Assembly (NCBI GenBank): GCA_038496445.1
Contig: JALMLS010000421.1
Location: 166,424-230,423 of the forward strand
Direction of reading: 5' to 3'
From: Trichosphaerium sp. ATCC 40318
Lineage: Eukaryota; Discosea; Flabellinia; Trichosidae
DNA: 64,000 bases
The translations under genes and the position numbers were made by a program. The notes beneath the pieces were generated by a model. It made no database searches, had not been told where the DNA came from, and was given only the letters and a program-made list of their open reading frames with translations. Numbering within the stretch: position 1 is the stretch's first letter; every line of letters begins with the position of its first letter. Of this stretch, positions 10,383 to 20,604 are shown one piece after another.

Positions 10383-11515
10383 TTAGTAAAACCATGACTC
10401 ATCTTCAGGACATTGAAGCATACCTGTAACTCCTTCAACATCTTTATGTGATGCTAAGTAAATCGCAATAGCTGCTCCATCTGCTGGAGTTCCACCTCCA
10501 CCAAATCCGAGATCAGAAAGAAGCTACAAAAGAAATCAGGCATGAAACGACAATGAGCTTCATGTACCTTTGTATTACAAACTCCAGGTGACATTGCATT
10601 TACAATTACGTTTGAATTAGCTTTTCTTAGTCTGTCATTAAGAACCCAGCTTAGCATTCGATTGGCTTGTTTACTCTGTTGATAAGCACCAACAGCAGTG
10701 TACTTAGTCTTTTCATAGTTAAGATCATCAATATTGAATTCACCAGTGAAGTCTACAGATTACATTATTACGACCGTACACAATTATATTCGTGTGAGCT
10801 ACGACACGCACGTGAAGATACATTAACAATACGTCCATTTTCACTCTTGTTTAAGTGTGGGAGAAGCATGTTTGTCAATACGAAATAGCCCATAACATTC
10901 GTTCCAAAAACCTTCTCTAATCCATCAGCACTACATCGGAGTGAGCTTTAAAGGTCTCAAAAGTATAGCTCACGTTGTCTCTCTAGTACTAGAGCCACTT
11001 ATACCAGCGTTATTTACCAAGACATCCAAGCGATCGTATGTTGAAGTAAATTGTTTTACAAATGTACGGATAGAAGACTGAGATGATGTATCAATCGCCA
11101 TAAGTTTCACGTTCTCAGCTGGTGCTTTTGTGGTGCGTACTTAAAACAAAAAGTAAGCCTCAGAAGATAAGAAATATGCCATGCAAATCGTAGAGGCATG
11201 ACAGTGAAAAGAATCTTCGAATCAAAAAAAAAAGTAGCGCTATCGCAAAAGGCTCAATCTCGCAGGGTTAGTTTAGACGCTGTTACACAGCTGAATAGCA
11301 TAGAAACTTACTTATGTCTTTGACAGCTGCTTTGCCGCGATTCATGTTTCTACATCCTAATACTACAGTACCTCCTTTTGAAGCAAGGCCTGAACGCGTT
11401 AGGAGGAACTTAACCCAATATTAACATTTTGACTATTTTTGTTACCTCTAGCTGTTTCTAAGCCAATGCCTTGGTTTGCTCCGGTTACAACACATACACG
11501 TCCTGCTATGCTCAT
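10383..11515 (-). CDS. short-chain dehydrogenase/reductase (retinol-dehydrogenase-like)
   Basis: NAD(P)(H)-dependent oxidoreductase of the classical SDR family, closest in style to RDH11-14/WW-oxidoreductase proteins. The start ATG at 11515-11513 gives MSIAGRVCVVTGANQGIG, holding the TGxxxGIG dinucleotide-binding motif. Later exons give GGTVVLGCRNM, then LMAIDTSSQSS (conserved Asp), RLDVLVNNAGIS (NNAG), GRIVNVSS, and AYQQSKQANR (catalytic YxxxK with the upstream Ser region). VNAMSPGVCNT (the PG motif after beta-6) follows, and the end is GMLQCPEDESWFY with TAA at 10385-10383. At least five short introns are needed. No signal peptide or membrane anchor is obvious. Substrate not predictable. 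Confidence 0.85.
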
Positions 11516-12040
11516 TACGTTTTACTAAAAATGATGATTGTACTACCTTATGACGTCACATGGTTAAGTTTAGGTGTATTTAAGTGAATTCAAGGTTTGT
11601 TCCGTGGAACAGATGTTGTTCCGTGAATCCGGAATAGCATTCCAAGGAACATCTAGATTAAGACCAACAGGCGTCGCCATTACTAAACACTACCAAAATT
11701 GTATTGGTACGTACATAGGCGTATACAACCGTTAAAAGCGTTGTGAAAAATTATCGTTTCGGCCTCAATCAGTTATTTTTCGGTATTCAATATTGACCAA
11801 TAGCATACAATACGATCACAAGAAACACAAAGGATGCACTACAATCGACTCCTCGTGTCAAAGAAGGACTACAAAAAGTTGGCAATCTGTGTTTTGCAAT
11901 AGTACAAAGCATACTCCTTGCATGCTATGTAGTTTCAGTCACAATACTAGAGGATATTTACTTGGAGGATGTAGCAAGACAAGTATTTATAAAGCTGGTG
12001 AACTGATTTATGTAATACCAACTAGTATTTCTGTCTAGAT
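11516..12040. other. spacer with imperfect hairpin, no supported gene
   Basis: Contains an imperfect inverted repeat around 11608-11653 (AGATGTTGTTCCGTGAAT against ATTCCAAGGAACATCT) and a neighbouring GTTCCGTGGAAC near-palindrome. An 81-codon frame at 11793-12038 (+) has several Cys (CTPCMLC, LLGGCSK) but starts with TTG and has no recognisable domain. Confidence 0.35.
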
Positions 12041-12892
12041 TTAGCACAGGCATGTTACTCCCAGCCTAAGATCAATTAAAAGAACTCCAGCAAGTGCTTT
12101 TACACCTTCATCTGTCACTTGAGTACCACGAAGATCAATAGTATGAACTCCAGCCAATGCCTTTATGCCCTCATCAGTAACTTCACAGCAACCATAAAGA
12201 TTAATTGTATGAACTCCAGCTAATGCTTTGATACCTTCATCTGTCACGCTAGTATAGCTAAGGTCAATAGAATACACTCCGGCTAATGCTTTGATGCCTT
12301 TGTCTGTCACTTGAGTATCACGAAGATCAATTGTATGAACTCCAGCCAATGCCTTTATGCCCTCATCGGTAACTTTACAACAACCATAAAGAGTAATAGT
12401 ATGAACTCCAGCTAATGCTTTGATACCTTTATCTGTCACTAGAGTTGACCTAAGATCAATGGTATGAACTCCAGCTAATGCTTTAATACCTTTATCTGTC
12501 ACTCGAGTTGATCTAAGATCAATAGTATGAACGCCTGCCAACGCCTTGAAAAAGCTAGTACTCATATTGTCACAATAAATCTGAATAGAAAAAGCCCCGT
12601 GAAGATATTTTTTAAACTCCTTTCCTGTCATCTTGTAAAAAATATCAACTTTGCACGTTTTTAAATGAAAAGGACACTTTCGTTTATGATACTCAATGAG
12701 TTGCTTCTTGTTGCTTATTGAAATGACGAATTTTCTGGGTGTATAACCCAAACAATCGGTAATGATACACGAAAATACAGAACATACTGCCCTCTTGTAG
12801 GGTATGCACGCTCGAGGCATAAAACTAAGGATCAAAACCCATATTTCTCGCGGTATTTGATCAATTATCCCAGCAGTACCGTGTGTTTCCAT
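12041..12892 (-). CDS. F-box/leucine-rich-repeat protein, intronless, near-identical repeats
   Basis: 283-residue single-exon gene, ATG at 12892-12890 (METHGTAGIIDQIPREIW). Residues about 10-50 (IPREIWVLILSFMPR, then AVCSVFSCIITDC) form the F-box. A 70-residue linker follows, then eight LRRs of the form KALAGVHTIDLRSTRVTDKG. Variants such as LYGCCKVTDEG alternate with LRDTQVTDKG. Several repeats are almost identical at nucleotide level (12060-12540), which implies recent repeat expansion or gene conversion. It is a paralogue of the gene at 3674-4444. Probable SCF adaptor whose solenoid binds the substrate; target unknown. It lies between intron-rich genes yet has no intron. Confidence 0.85.
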   Translation of the reverse strand: METHGTAGIIDQIPREIWVLILSFMPRACIPYKRAVCSVFSCIITDCLGYTPRKFVISISNKKQLIEYHKRKCPFHLKTCKVDIFYKMTGKEFKKYLHGAFSIQIYCDNMSTSFFKALAGVHTIDLRSTRVTDKGIKALAGVHTIDLRSTLVTDKGIKALAGVHTITLYGCCKVTDEGIKALAGVHTIDLRDTQVTDKGIKALAGVYSIDLSYTSVTDEGIKALAGVHTINLYGCCEVTDEGIKALAGVHTIDLRGTQVTDEGVKALAGVLLIDLRLGVTCLC

Positions 12893-13212
12893 TAGCTGTT
12901 CTATGAGTTAGCAGTAACAACAGTATAGGGCTAAATAAGTTCGCAGTTTAACATGGTCTTCATCAGTACACAGCGATAGTTAAAATAGCACGTGATTAAA
13001 TATAGGCAGTTTACTACCATCACTACTCACAGAGGCATCATTTGAACAGCAGCAAAACTTCTTGCCTAAAAGCTGTATTAACACTGGCTTCTTCGTATCT
13101 GTAAGTCAAATTACATTTTTTGCAAGTTGGAGTGTTTAGGAAAGTATATCCAATCGTTCAAGCACGAAATTGTTTGACCATCCTATCCGTTTTTTGTTCT
13201 TTGCCAGTAGCT
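12893..13212. other. shared upstream region of two divergent genes
   Basis: 320 bp between the F-box/LRR gene (-) and the PARN-family gene (+). No ORF beyond a leader extending the next gene upstream without need. An AGCACGTGAT element lies near 12986. Confidence 0.4.
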
Positions 13213-16200
13213 ATGGACGTTACAAAAGATAATTTTAAGGAAGTCTTACCTAAAATAATACAAGCGATAGATGAATGCGATTTCGTTGCTATTGACTTGG
13301 AGTTTACTGGTCTTACTTGTAATCCTACAGATCGCCCTAATCCCTTTGAATCAATACAAAGCATACTAAGACGTCTCAGAGAAGCAGTTTCAGCATTTGT
13401 ACTAGGGTATAAACCTCAAAACGTCTTATTCAGTGCCTAGTTCCCTACACAGCTTGGTTTATGTACTTTTAAATGGAACGACGCGACAGAGAGGTTCGTA
13501 ACAGCAAACTATGAAAAATCCGTTATAAAATGCTTGTGTAGCTACACAGCGCGTCCTTTCAACATATACGTGTTTCCAAGGCAATATAAGAAAGAAGGCG
13601 ACAGATTTATGTCATGCACCTCCAGCACAGTTGAATTCCTCTCTAGGCATAAATTTGACTTCAACAAGTGCTTTGCCGAAGGTACGGTACAAGAATACGC
13701 TCGTTTCTTGGATATTTTCTGTATTATCGCATGATTCGTCAATAACACATTCATATAGGTGTATCCTACATGAACGAGACTCAAGCAAAAGATTTACGTC
13801 GTATAATGGCTGACAAGTTGAAAAAATCGCATAGAAATCAAAAACCGGCTACTTTCGGTGGTAGCGATGCAGAGTTTATAAACGACGCTATGTACGTTAT
13901 AATTAACCCCTATGCTTGTCACAACATGTCAAACAGTTGATTTTTGAACCACGTGTACTAACTGTGAGATAAAAGAGAAAAAGTCCAAAAATGGATGGAA
14001 ACAAGTGATGAAAAAACGTTAGTTCTTGACCCTTGTAATGGATTCAGACGATTGTTACTTCACCAAGAGCTTAAATTACAGTAAGCTTATTATATACACT
14101 CATTTTTATATACTTTACTGATGTTGTTTGCTCGTAGGTTCAAAGATATTGATACATCTTCACAAAATACAGGAAGAATAAGTTCAGTTGTTGTTACAAA
14201 GGTTACTGAGGAAGACAGGAAAGCTATAGCAATCAAAAAGGAGGAAGATCGTAGACAAAAATATAATGACCATCTAGGCGTTTCTTCTGTACGTTTGATA
14301 GACACCCTTTAGGTCTTACAAAAAGAGGTTCGGGGTGAAGTTTGTTTATTGGTTTTTTAGGTCATAAACCACTTGAGACAAACTAAAAAGCCTGTTATCG
14401 GACATAATATGTTATTCGATATGTGTTACATTTACCATCACTTTTGTAATTATATGCCTCGTGATGAAGAACAATTTCGATCTACTCTTCACACGATGTT
14501 TCCTACGTGCGTTTTAAGATTTAGTCTTTTTTTTTTTATGCTATCATTTCTCTTGGTTTTTTTTGTGATTAGTATGATGACTACCATAGATTTTTCACTT
14601 TTTATAGACGCGCTTATACCCTGTTAATATTTGTATTAGGTTATTTGATACGAAGTATCTAGCTGAGAACAAGTTTAAGGTTTGTTTAAGCTTTTGCTTT
14701 TTTTTTCTCTGAATTGCAAATATATCTGTTTTCTACATACTTACGCATGCCTTAGGATTTGACACTCAGTAGTACAGTTCTTGAAGAACTCTACAAAGAT
14801 GTACAAAATAGTCCTTTTAAACAGGAGAGTATTGGTACGTTGTTTGCTCATTTTTCATTTCAAAAAAAAAAGCCAACTCAACAATTCACATACCTTGTTG
14901 CTTATTGTACTATTAAAAGTGCTTGATCCTGAGTTTAAGAAATACTCTTTGACTGAAGATACTGGAGTATATCATGAAGCTGGATATGACGCGTTAGTAA
15001 CTGGATTTGTATTCAGCAGATTTTTTCGCCATTTAAATGGTACTCTACTTTTGGAAAAAACCAAACTCTACATTGTGATGCTCCCTTGCTTTTTTAACCT
15101 TGATTATAGGTGACCTTAACAACTTACCAAAATCTTCTGATGTTAATACCATAAATCTGATGAATTATGATGTACCTTTTGTACTTGGTAGGAAGCAACG
15201 TACGTCAAGGTTTGACCTTAAAAAGGTTTTTTTAAAAAAACCATTTTTACATGGGTGATTTAATTCTTATTTCACTATGATCCCATGAGCGCAACACCCT
15301 AAATAATTACTTCACATTTGGTTGTTTTGTAGGATTTTCAAATGTCGTGCAAGCCGTTTTTCTGGCTTAACCAAAAAAAAAAAGGCTTTTGTTAAGTTGG
15401 TTTTTTTATCTAGCTACTGTTGATAGATTCCGGTATTTCTTCCTACCTGATTTGCCCTCTAATACTAAAGCAACAAAAATACGTACTTTGTTCAAAGGTT
15501 ATGGTACACGGATACAAATAAGATGGATTAATAAGACGTCTTGTTTCGTTAAAATATCAGAGTACGTTAACAAAATTCCTCAAAAAAACCTCGCCACACA
15601 GTGCATGAATACTTTATTGAAATATTTTATTATTTATTTCTGTTTGTAACTACAAGGAATACTTGTACGAGAATTTTAAGCAGTTTGCATAAACTAGAAT
15701 AGTAGAACAACGCAAAGCAAGAAAAAATTACGAAAACACTAATCCAACAATGTAGTTATGAGTTTAAAAGAGAACATCGTGATAAAATTTTAACTATGCC
15801 TTCTCGTTTCACTATATTACCATTCAGCGATGGTCCAACAGATTTTGGTGAAGATAAGACAAGCAAAAGTATGTTACCTTGCACCTCAAAACATTTCTCA
15901 TTTTTTTCCTCTTTATTTTTTATTCGCCTAGTTTTCGGTTGAAAATTTGTGCTTTTGCCATAACATACCATGCTATGAAACATTTAATGCCTTCATTAAT
16001 ACTTACTTATTTTTCATATTCGAACGGTAAAATTCAGCACATTTTTCACTGTAACTGCGTGAGCGGCAAATGAAGCAACTTTTCTTAACTTTATTTTCAT
16101 TGTAATCTGAGTGTTTATTGTAGATGACGACAATTTGACGACCCCTCTTGTTATAGTTACAGGCATTAGTATGTTTATACTTGGTGGTATTACATTCTAC

Positions 16201-16272
16201 ATTGCAGCAATATTAACTGGATCTCAAAAACCACCCAAAATGCCGTCAATGAACAGTTTTAGAGCGGTGTAA
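13213..16272 (+). CDS. PARN-family 3'-exoribonuclease with C-terminal membrane anchor (PNLDC1-like)
   Basis: DEDDh poly(A)/3'-end trimming ribonuclease. The start ATG at 13213 gives MDVTKDNFKEVLPKIIQAID then FVAIDLEFTGL, which has the first catalytic Asp and Glu. Next come FNIYVFPRQY, HKFDFNKCFAEG and a GFRRLLLHQEL-like stretch. KPVIGHNMLFDMCYIYHHF carries the third Asp, and YHEAGYDALVTGFVF the catalytic His and the fourth Asp. All four acidic residues and the His are present. After the nuclease core, exons near 15400-16000 show no RRM/R3H I can name. The last exon has a single hydrophobic helix (LVIVTGISMFILGGITFYIA), then a short tail ending SFRAV and TAA at 16270-16272. This tail anchor is the hallmark of PNLDC1/Trimmer, the outer-mitochondrial-membrane paralogue of PARN that trims piRNAs in animals. 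Multiple short introns. Confidence 0.85.
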
Positions 16273-16317
16273 AAAACAATGATTTAGTTTGTTTACAGTT
16301 GGTGTTTCTCATGTTTC

Positions 16318-19300
16318 TTAGAACCTTTTCGTGAAAATGTCTACATTATCACTCCTTTCTGTAGTTACCTTTGAATGTGAAATACGTGATCTTGAAAGAG
16401 CACGTTTAATCTTTGTTCTTGTGCTTGTTCTTAGGATTTGTGCAGTTTGATTTGAGATTTTCTTTGCTTGGTTTATGTACATTTCAATGTTTATGACAAA
16501 CAAACCAGAAGAAATTGTAGTATTCATATTCTTCTTTGATTGTTCAGGTACATGCAAGAGTATAAAAGCGTTTGTTTTGCTCACTTGCAATGATACTGGT
16601 ATACCGTTAAGGTTTACATACTTTAAAGGAGAAGAAGGATTGTCAAGTGACCAAATACAAGCAACTCTGTTCTTGTACGTCCTATGTTTAGTGAGATACA
16701 AAACATAACATGAGTAAACGTACGATATGATGATAGAATCTGCAATGAACTTAATGCTGTTTACCTTAAACTCGAACGTACCGAATAGGAGTGCTATGGC
16801 TATTGGGGAATGAGTTTCTAAAGTAAGAAATACAATGTACCGGTTGCTTTTGGACTGGGAGGTGTTGTTGAAGTGGTCGAGTGTTTCTTTGGATCTGGTT
16901 GGGTTAAAGTAGTTATCTCAGATCCTGTGTTTGCATCTAAGATAAGAACTACTCCATGTTGCGTGCCTAAAGACAATAAGTGTACAAACTTCAAAAAAAA
17001 AAAGCTTTACCAATAGCTACATATTCATTTGTCAAACAAAGTGCTGTAAGTGTATCATCTCCAGTTGTTTTCTTATATCTCATTGTCCCGTCTATATTAT
17101 ATAATATCAAGCTACTTTGTTGTGTGATAGCAATAGAAGATGATGACATTGCAGTAAATGTGATTGCCTGCATTTGCTTAACATATTTCTAATAAAAAAT
17201 AAGAAACAGAAACAACTAAATATAAACCCTCTACCGAAAGTATGAGTCTTCCAGTGTTCAAATCGAATAGCCTATACATTAAAGCATTACAAAGAAACAC
17301 GTGGGTATCATTTATAAGTGATAATGATGATGAAGGATTATAACTAGACACTAAGGAAAAAAGGTAAGATTTCGTTTGGTTGTTTTGTAGCGTACATGAA
17401 TCTTTGAGTAAGTGTTGAGTTCCTACTGTCCTACAGCAGATGTACAAATCACCTTTAACAACAAGAGCAATTTTAGATGATCCTATGAGTACTTGAGATA
17501 GCATATCTTTATCATCAAGATGAGTGGTGATCACGTTATTGTTCAAGATTGAATACAGTTTGAAACTTGTTTGTGATTTGAATATGACATAAGGAAAGGA
17601 AAATGATGGTATTCGAAATCAGAAGGAAAGTCTACTTTAAACGTCTTGCATGTTACAACATCATAATGATAGAATGAACCTATATTATAGTAAGAGCACA
17701 AATAATACGAGCAACGCGATCAGCAAATACAGAAGGGATGAGACTTTTTTAGGATACATGAAAGATATGCATACCAGTGTTACTATACGTTACAATGATG
17801 TTACCAACATCAACTAGAATAGTTCTCTTGTAGGAATAAAACCTTTGACCAAGAATAGAAGGCAAGTTAAACTTGTGGTACGTATAATCTCGTGTTCTAC
17901 CAAAAAACATAAGCAAACGTTTGGTGCACAAACAAACCAACATACTCAAGAATCTTGCTCCATTCTTTGCACTCAGACTGAGGTTTCTCTAGTGGAAGGT
18001 GTGGAAGAATAGGTGAATTAATAAGTTGACTTTTAAGCTTTTTATTTGGAGCTAGTTCCCTACAACAACTCATTAATGGAAAACAAAGGTATTAGGTGAA
18101 TTGTAACGCACAGAGGTAGGAAGTATATGAATCGGTAGTAAAGATAGCTATCTTCAAATCTTTTACCGTTGTATGTCACGTGATCTATGATACCCATTTC
18201 TTGAATTTCACGTGCCCATGCAATAGCCTAATCATAAAAGTTTCAGAATATTTAAAACTGAAGTACTGCTCGTCTCACAAATGATTCAGCTATATGATCA
18301 AGTCTGTACGGTATTCATACGTACTTCTACACGTGTTTGAAGTCTCAGATTATTAACAAGCCAAGTAATTAATTCACTTGCTACAAAGCAATCCTTGTAC
18401 TTTTTAAGCCTCCATGTACGATCTTTCACCGTAATTCCTTTTATTCAAATAAGCATATAAATATCTCTTATTCGAAACATACCATGATCTACTGTTTGAA
18501 GCAGAGTAACTGCATCTTTTAGTTCTTTAATTTTATCTCTTTCCTTCTCTGGCATTGACTTTCCACGAAGTGCTTTTTGAGATTCTTTAGATATGAATGT
18601 ATAAAACAACTCCCTTTGTTGATGTTAATAGTTGTAACAAGGATCAAAATAACTAACCTATTTTGAAACAGTTGAGTACCAGCGAGATGTACAATGTAGC
18701 CCTTGTGCATAAGCACATGGCCGAAATACGTTGCTGTTTCCTCATCCCATCCTATTTTATTTTAATTTGTAATTCTCAACGACAGTCAACAGTATCTCTT
18801 GCGAAATGAAACATTGCATAGTCGTTGTTATTCTTTTGTACCTTTATATTGTTTTAACCAATTGACAAACTCTGTACCAAGCCAGCAGTTTTCATAAGTA
18901 CGGAAACCGTATGTCCTTGTTAAAAACAAGTAAGGTTGTTTTCGTATCAACAATTTAACGCAGCTTCTATACTTACCTTGTCATGATGGTCAAAGGATTT
19001 TTTCCTTTTTGACATGCTTTGATTATTGATTCGAAGTTCCAAGATTGGTACTCATCAAAATTCTCTCTTATATTCGCAGTGACTTTATTAAATCTGTAGA
19101 AAAGAAGAGCATCTAAAAAAACAAAATTAAAAAGGCTAATAGTCACTATCTCAACGATGTCACAGATTTGTGTTATTTCCTGAATTCCTGCTGTCGGTTT
19201 AAACAATTTCCAGAGTGGCGGATAGAGCAGAGGTACCATATGGTGGATAGCGATAGGGAGGAGCGTGAATAAAAAAACTATACCTTTAAATGAATGCGCA

Positions 19301-19842
19301 TTAAGCACGTGATCAAAATGTCCATGTTCCATCATGTAGTTCCCAATTAACTCTGCTTGCTCTCTAGAACATGATGGCAAGTTTTTAGTTATCCACGTTA
19401 CCTAGAAATCAATTTAGATATTGTTAAGCACAAGGTAAGAAAAAGAAAAACTGAATAATTCCGCAATACAGCGAACCGTTTTTTTTTGCCGAAACGGCAC
19501 AAAAAATCTGATTAAAAATTGGTTCTAAAGATAGATATTTGCGTTTAAAGCAGCGCGTACTGCTTCATTGCCAATAAAACAGTCTTTGAATTTTTTAAGG
19601 TGGTATTTCCTGTCTAGATTCGATTTTTAGGGTCTATACGCGTTTAAACGTTGATGAATTATGTTTAGGACCTTTAACAATGACGCCATGTTCTTTAGAA
19701 ACCATTTTATCTCCTAATGCTCCTACATCAATACCGAGGAACTGACCGCGTATAGAAGCGCTTTAAAAGCCCGATAACAAGTTAATAACCATCACCCAAA
19801 GAGTAAATCGTACAAATTAGGCTTTCCTCGTAGTTCACACAT
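16318..19842 (-). CDS. triple-DEP-domain beta-propeller protein, copy A
   Basis: Signalling-type protein. First ATG at 19842-19840 (MCELRGKPN), then a small exon with FLGVDVGALGDKM. DEP1 is KDRKYHLKKFKDCFIG, SCSREQAELIGNYMMEHGHF. DEP2 has TYGFRTYENCWLGTEFV and HVLMHKGYIVHLAGT. DEP3 has DRTWRLKKYKDCF and AREIQEMGIIDHVTYNGK. The C-terminal half holds hydrophobic beta-strand repeats of WD40/propeller type (GSFYHYDVVTCKTFKVDF, THVFLCNALMYRLFDLNTG, LVVKGDLYICC, RVACIWSLDNPSSPL) and a short Ser/Arg tail ending in TAA near 16318. DEP domains usually bind membranes or GPCR/RGS partners. Introns sit at the same sites as in copies B and C; one has a conserved GTCCTA donor. The apparent stop before the propeller is removed by a GTATGT-TAG intron. 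Looks intact. Confidence 0.75.
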
Positions 19843-20135
19843 TTTCTTGATATTGTGATGCTTCCCAATCGATAATGTACACCAAAACGTATGTCAAGGT
19901 TTCTCAGTGATTGTTTTAATAAGCTGCTTGTGCTTGATCGGCTAAATTCTATAATAAGACTACAATTCTTGATTAGGCAGTTCAATACAAGTCAAGGTTA
20001 TTTTGGTTACCCTTTCTAGTGAATTGTGAACTGTATGCTACCAACAGCAGTTTGTAGAAAATACAAGTTATATAACGTGGAGTTTGCATAAAGCGCAAAA
20101 TTGCGAATGTGCTAAAGATACACTACTAAAAATAG

Positions 20136-20604
20136 AACAGCAAGACTGATTTGTTTTTGAAATGTTCTAAAAAGAAAATGCTTTCAACTATACAGGATAT
20201 CTAAAACCACGAAAACCAAAAGGATATGACCCTTCTGTATATTGGGATAGTGCTAGAGCTATATTCAGTCTGGTTGAGTATAAGTACCCTGGAGTATGCA
20301 AGCTATCTTGTGTGACCACTTTGTGATTTTTTCAATCAAAAAAGTCACGTGTGGGAAAGAATCGAAGGTATGTTAGACGTGTGATAAGCATTATCTCGTT
20401 TATAAACTTGTGACCCAGCCATTAATCCTGACTGGTTTATTATTGAGGAGTATTGGCTGTGTACGTTCTATTAACATGATTTATTTACATTGTATATTTA
20501 CATTATACAGGGTAGAAACGTTTCATCAAAACATCTCTATTGGCTATGCTTACATGCAAAGCTACTTCTTTGAACTTTCAAAGTTGGGATATTGTGGCAC
20601 GTAG
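20136..20604 (+). pseudogene. gene X copy A, degraded
   Basis: Plus-strand copy of the unknown gene X (intact-looking copy at 25928-26388, minus). Recognisable pieces are PRKPKGYDPSVYWDSA, FSLVEYKYPG, VWERIEAINPDWFIIEEYW and, after a GTACGT-ACAG intron, FHQNISIGYAYMQSYF to a TAG at 20602-20604. Against copy B it lacks 2 bp at the exon end after KYP, so the splice phase no longer matches. It also lacks 9 bp (codons KTL) and has a stop in the upstream segment near 20201. The reading frame is therefore broken at two places. Its last 27 bp overlap the 3' coding end of the PARP gene on the other strand. Confidence 0.6.

Noticed and set aside
17881-17960. Apparent stop codon between DEP3 and the propeller, suggesting pseudogenes
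   Set aside because: A GTATGT...TAG intron present in all three copies removes it and restores frame (KILE joined to RDYTYHKFN), so the genes read through.
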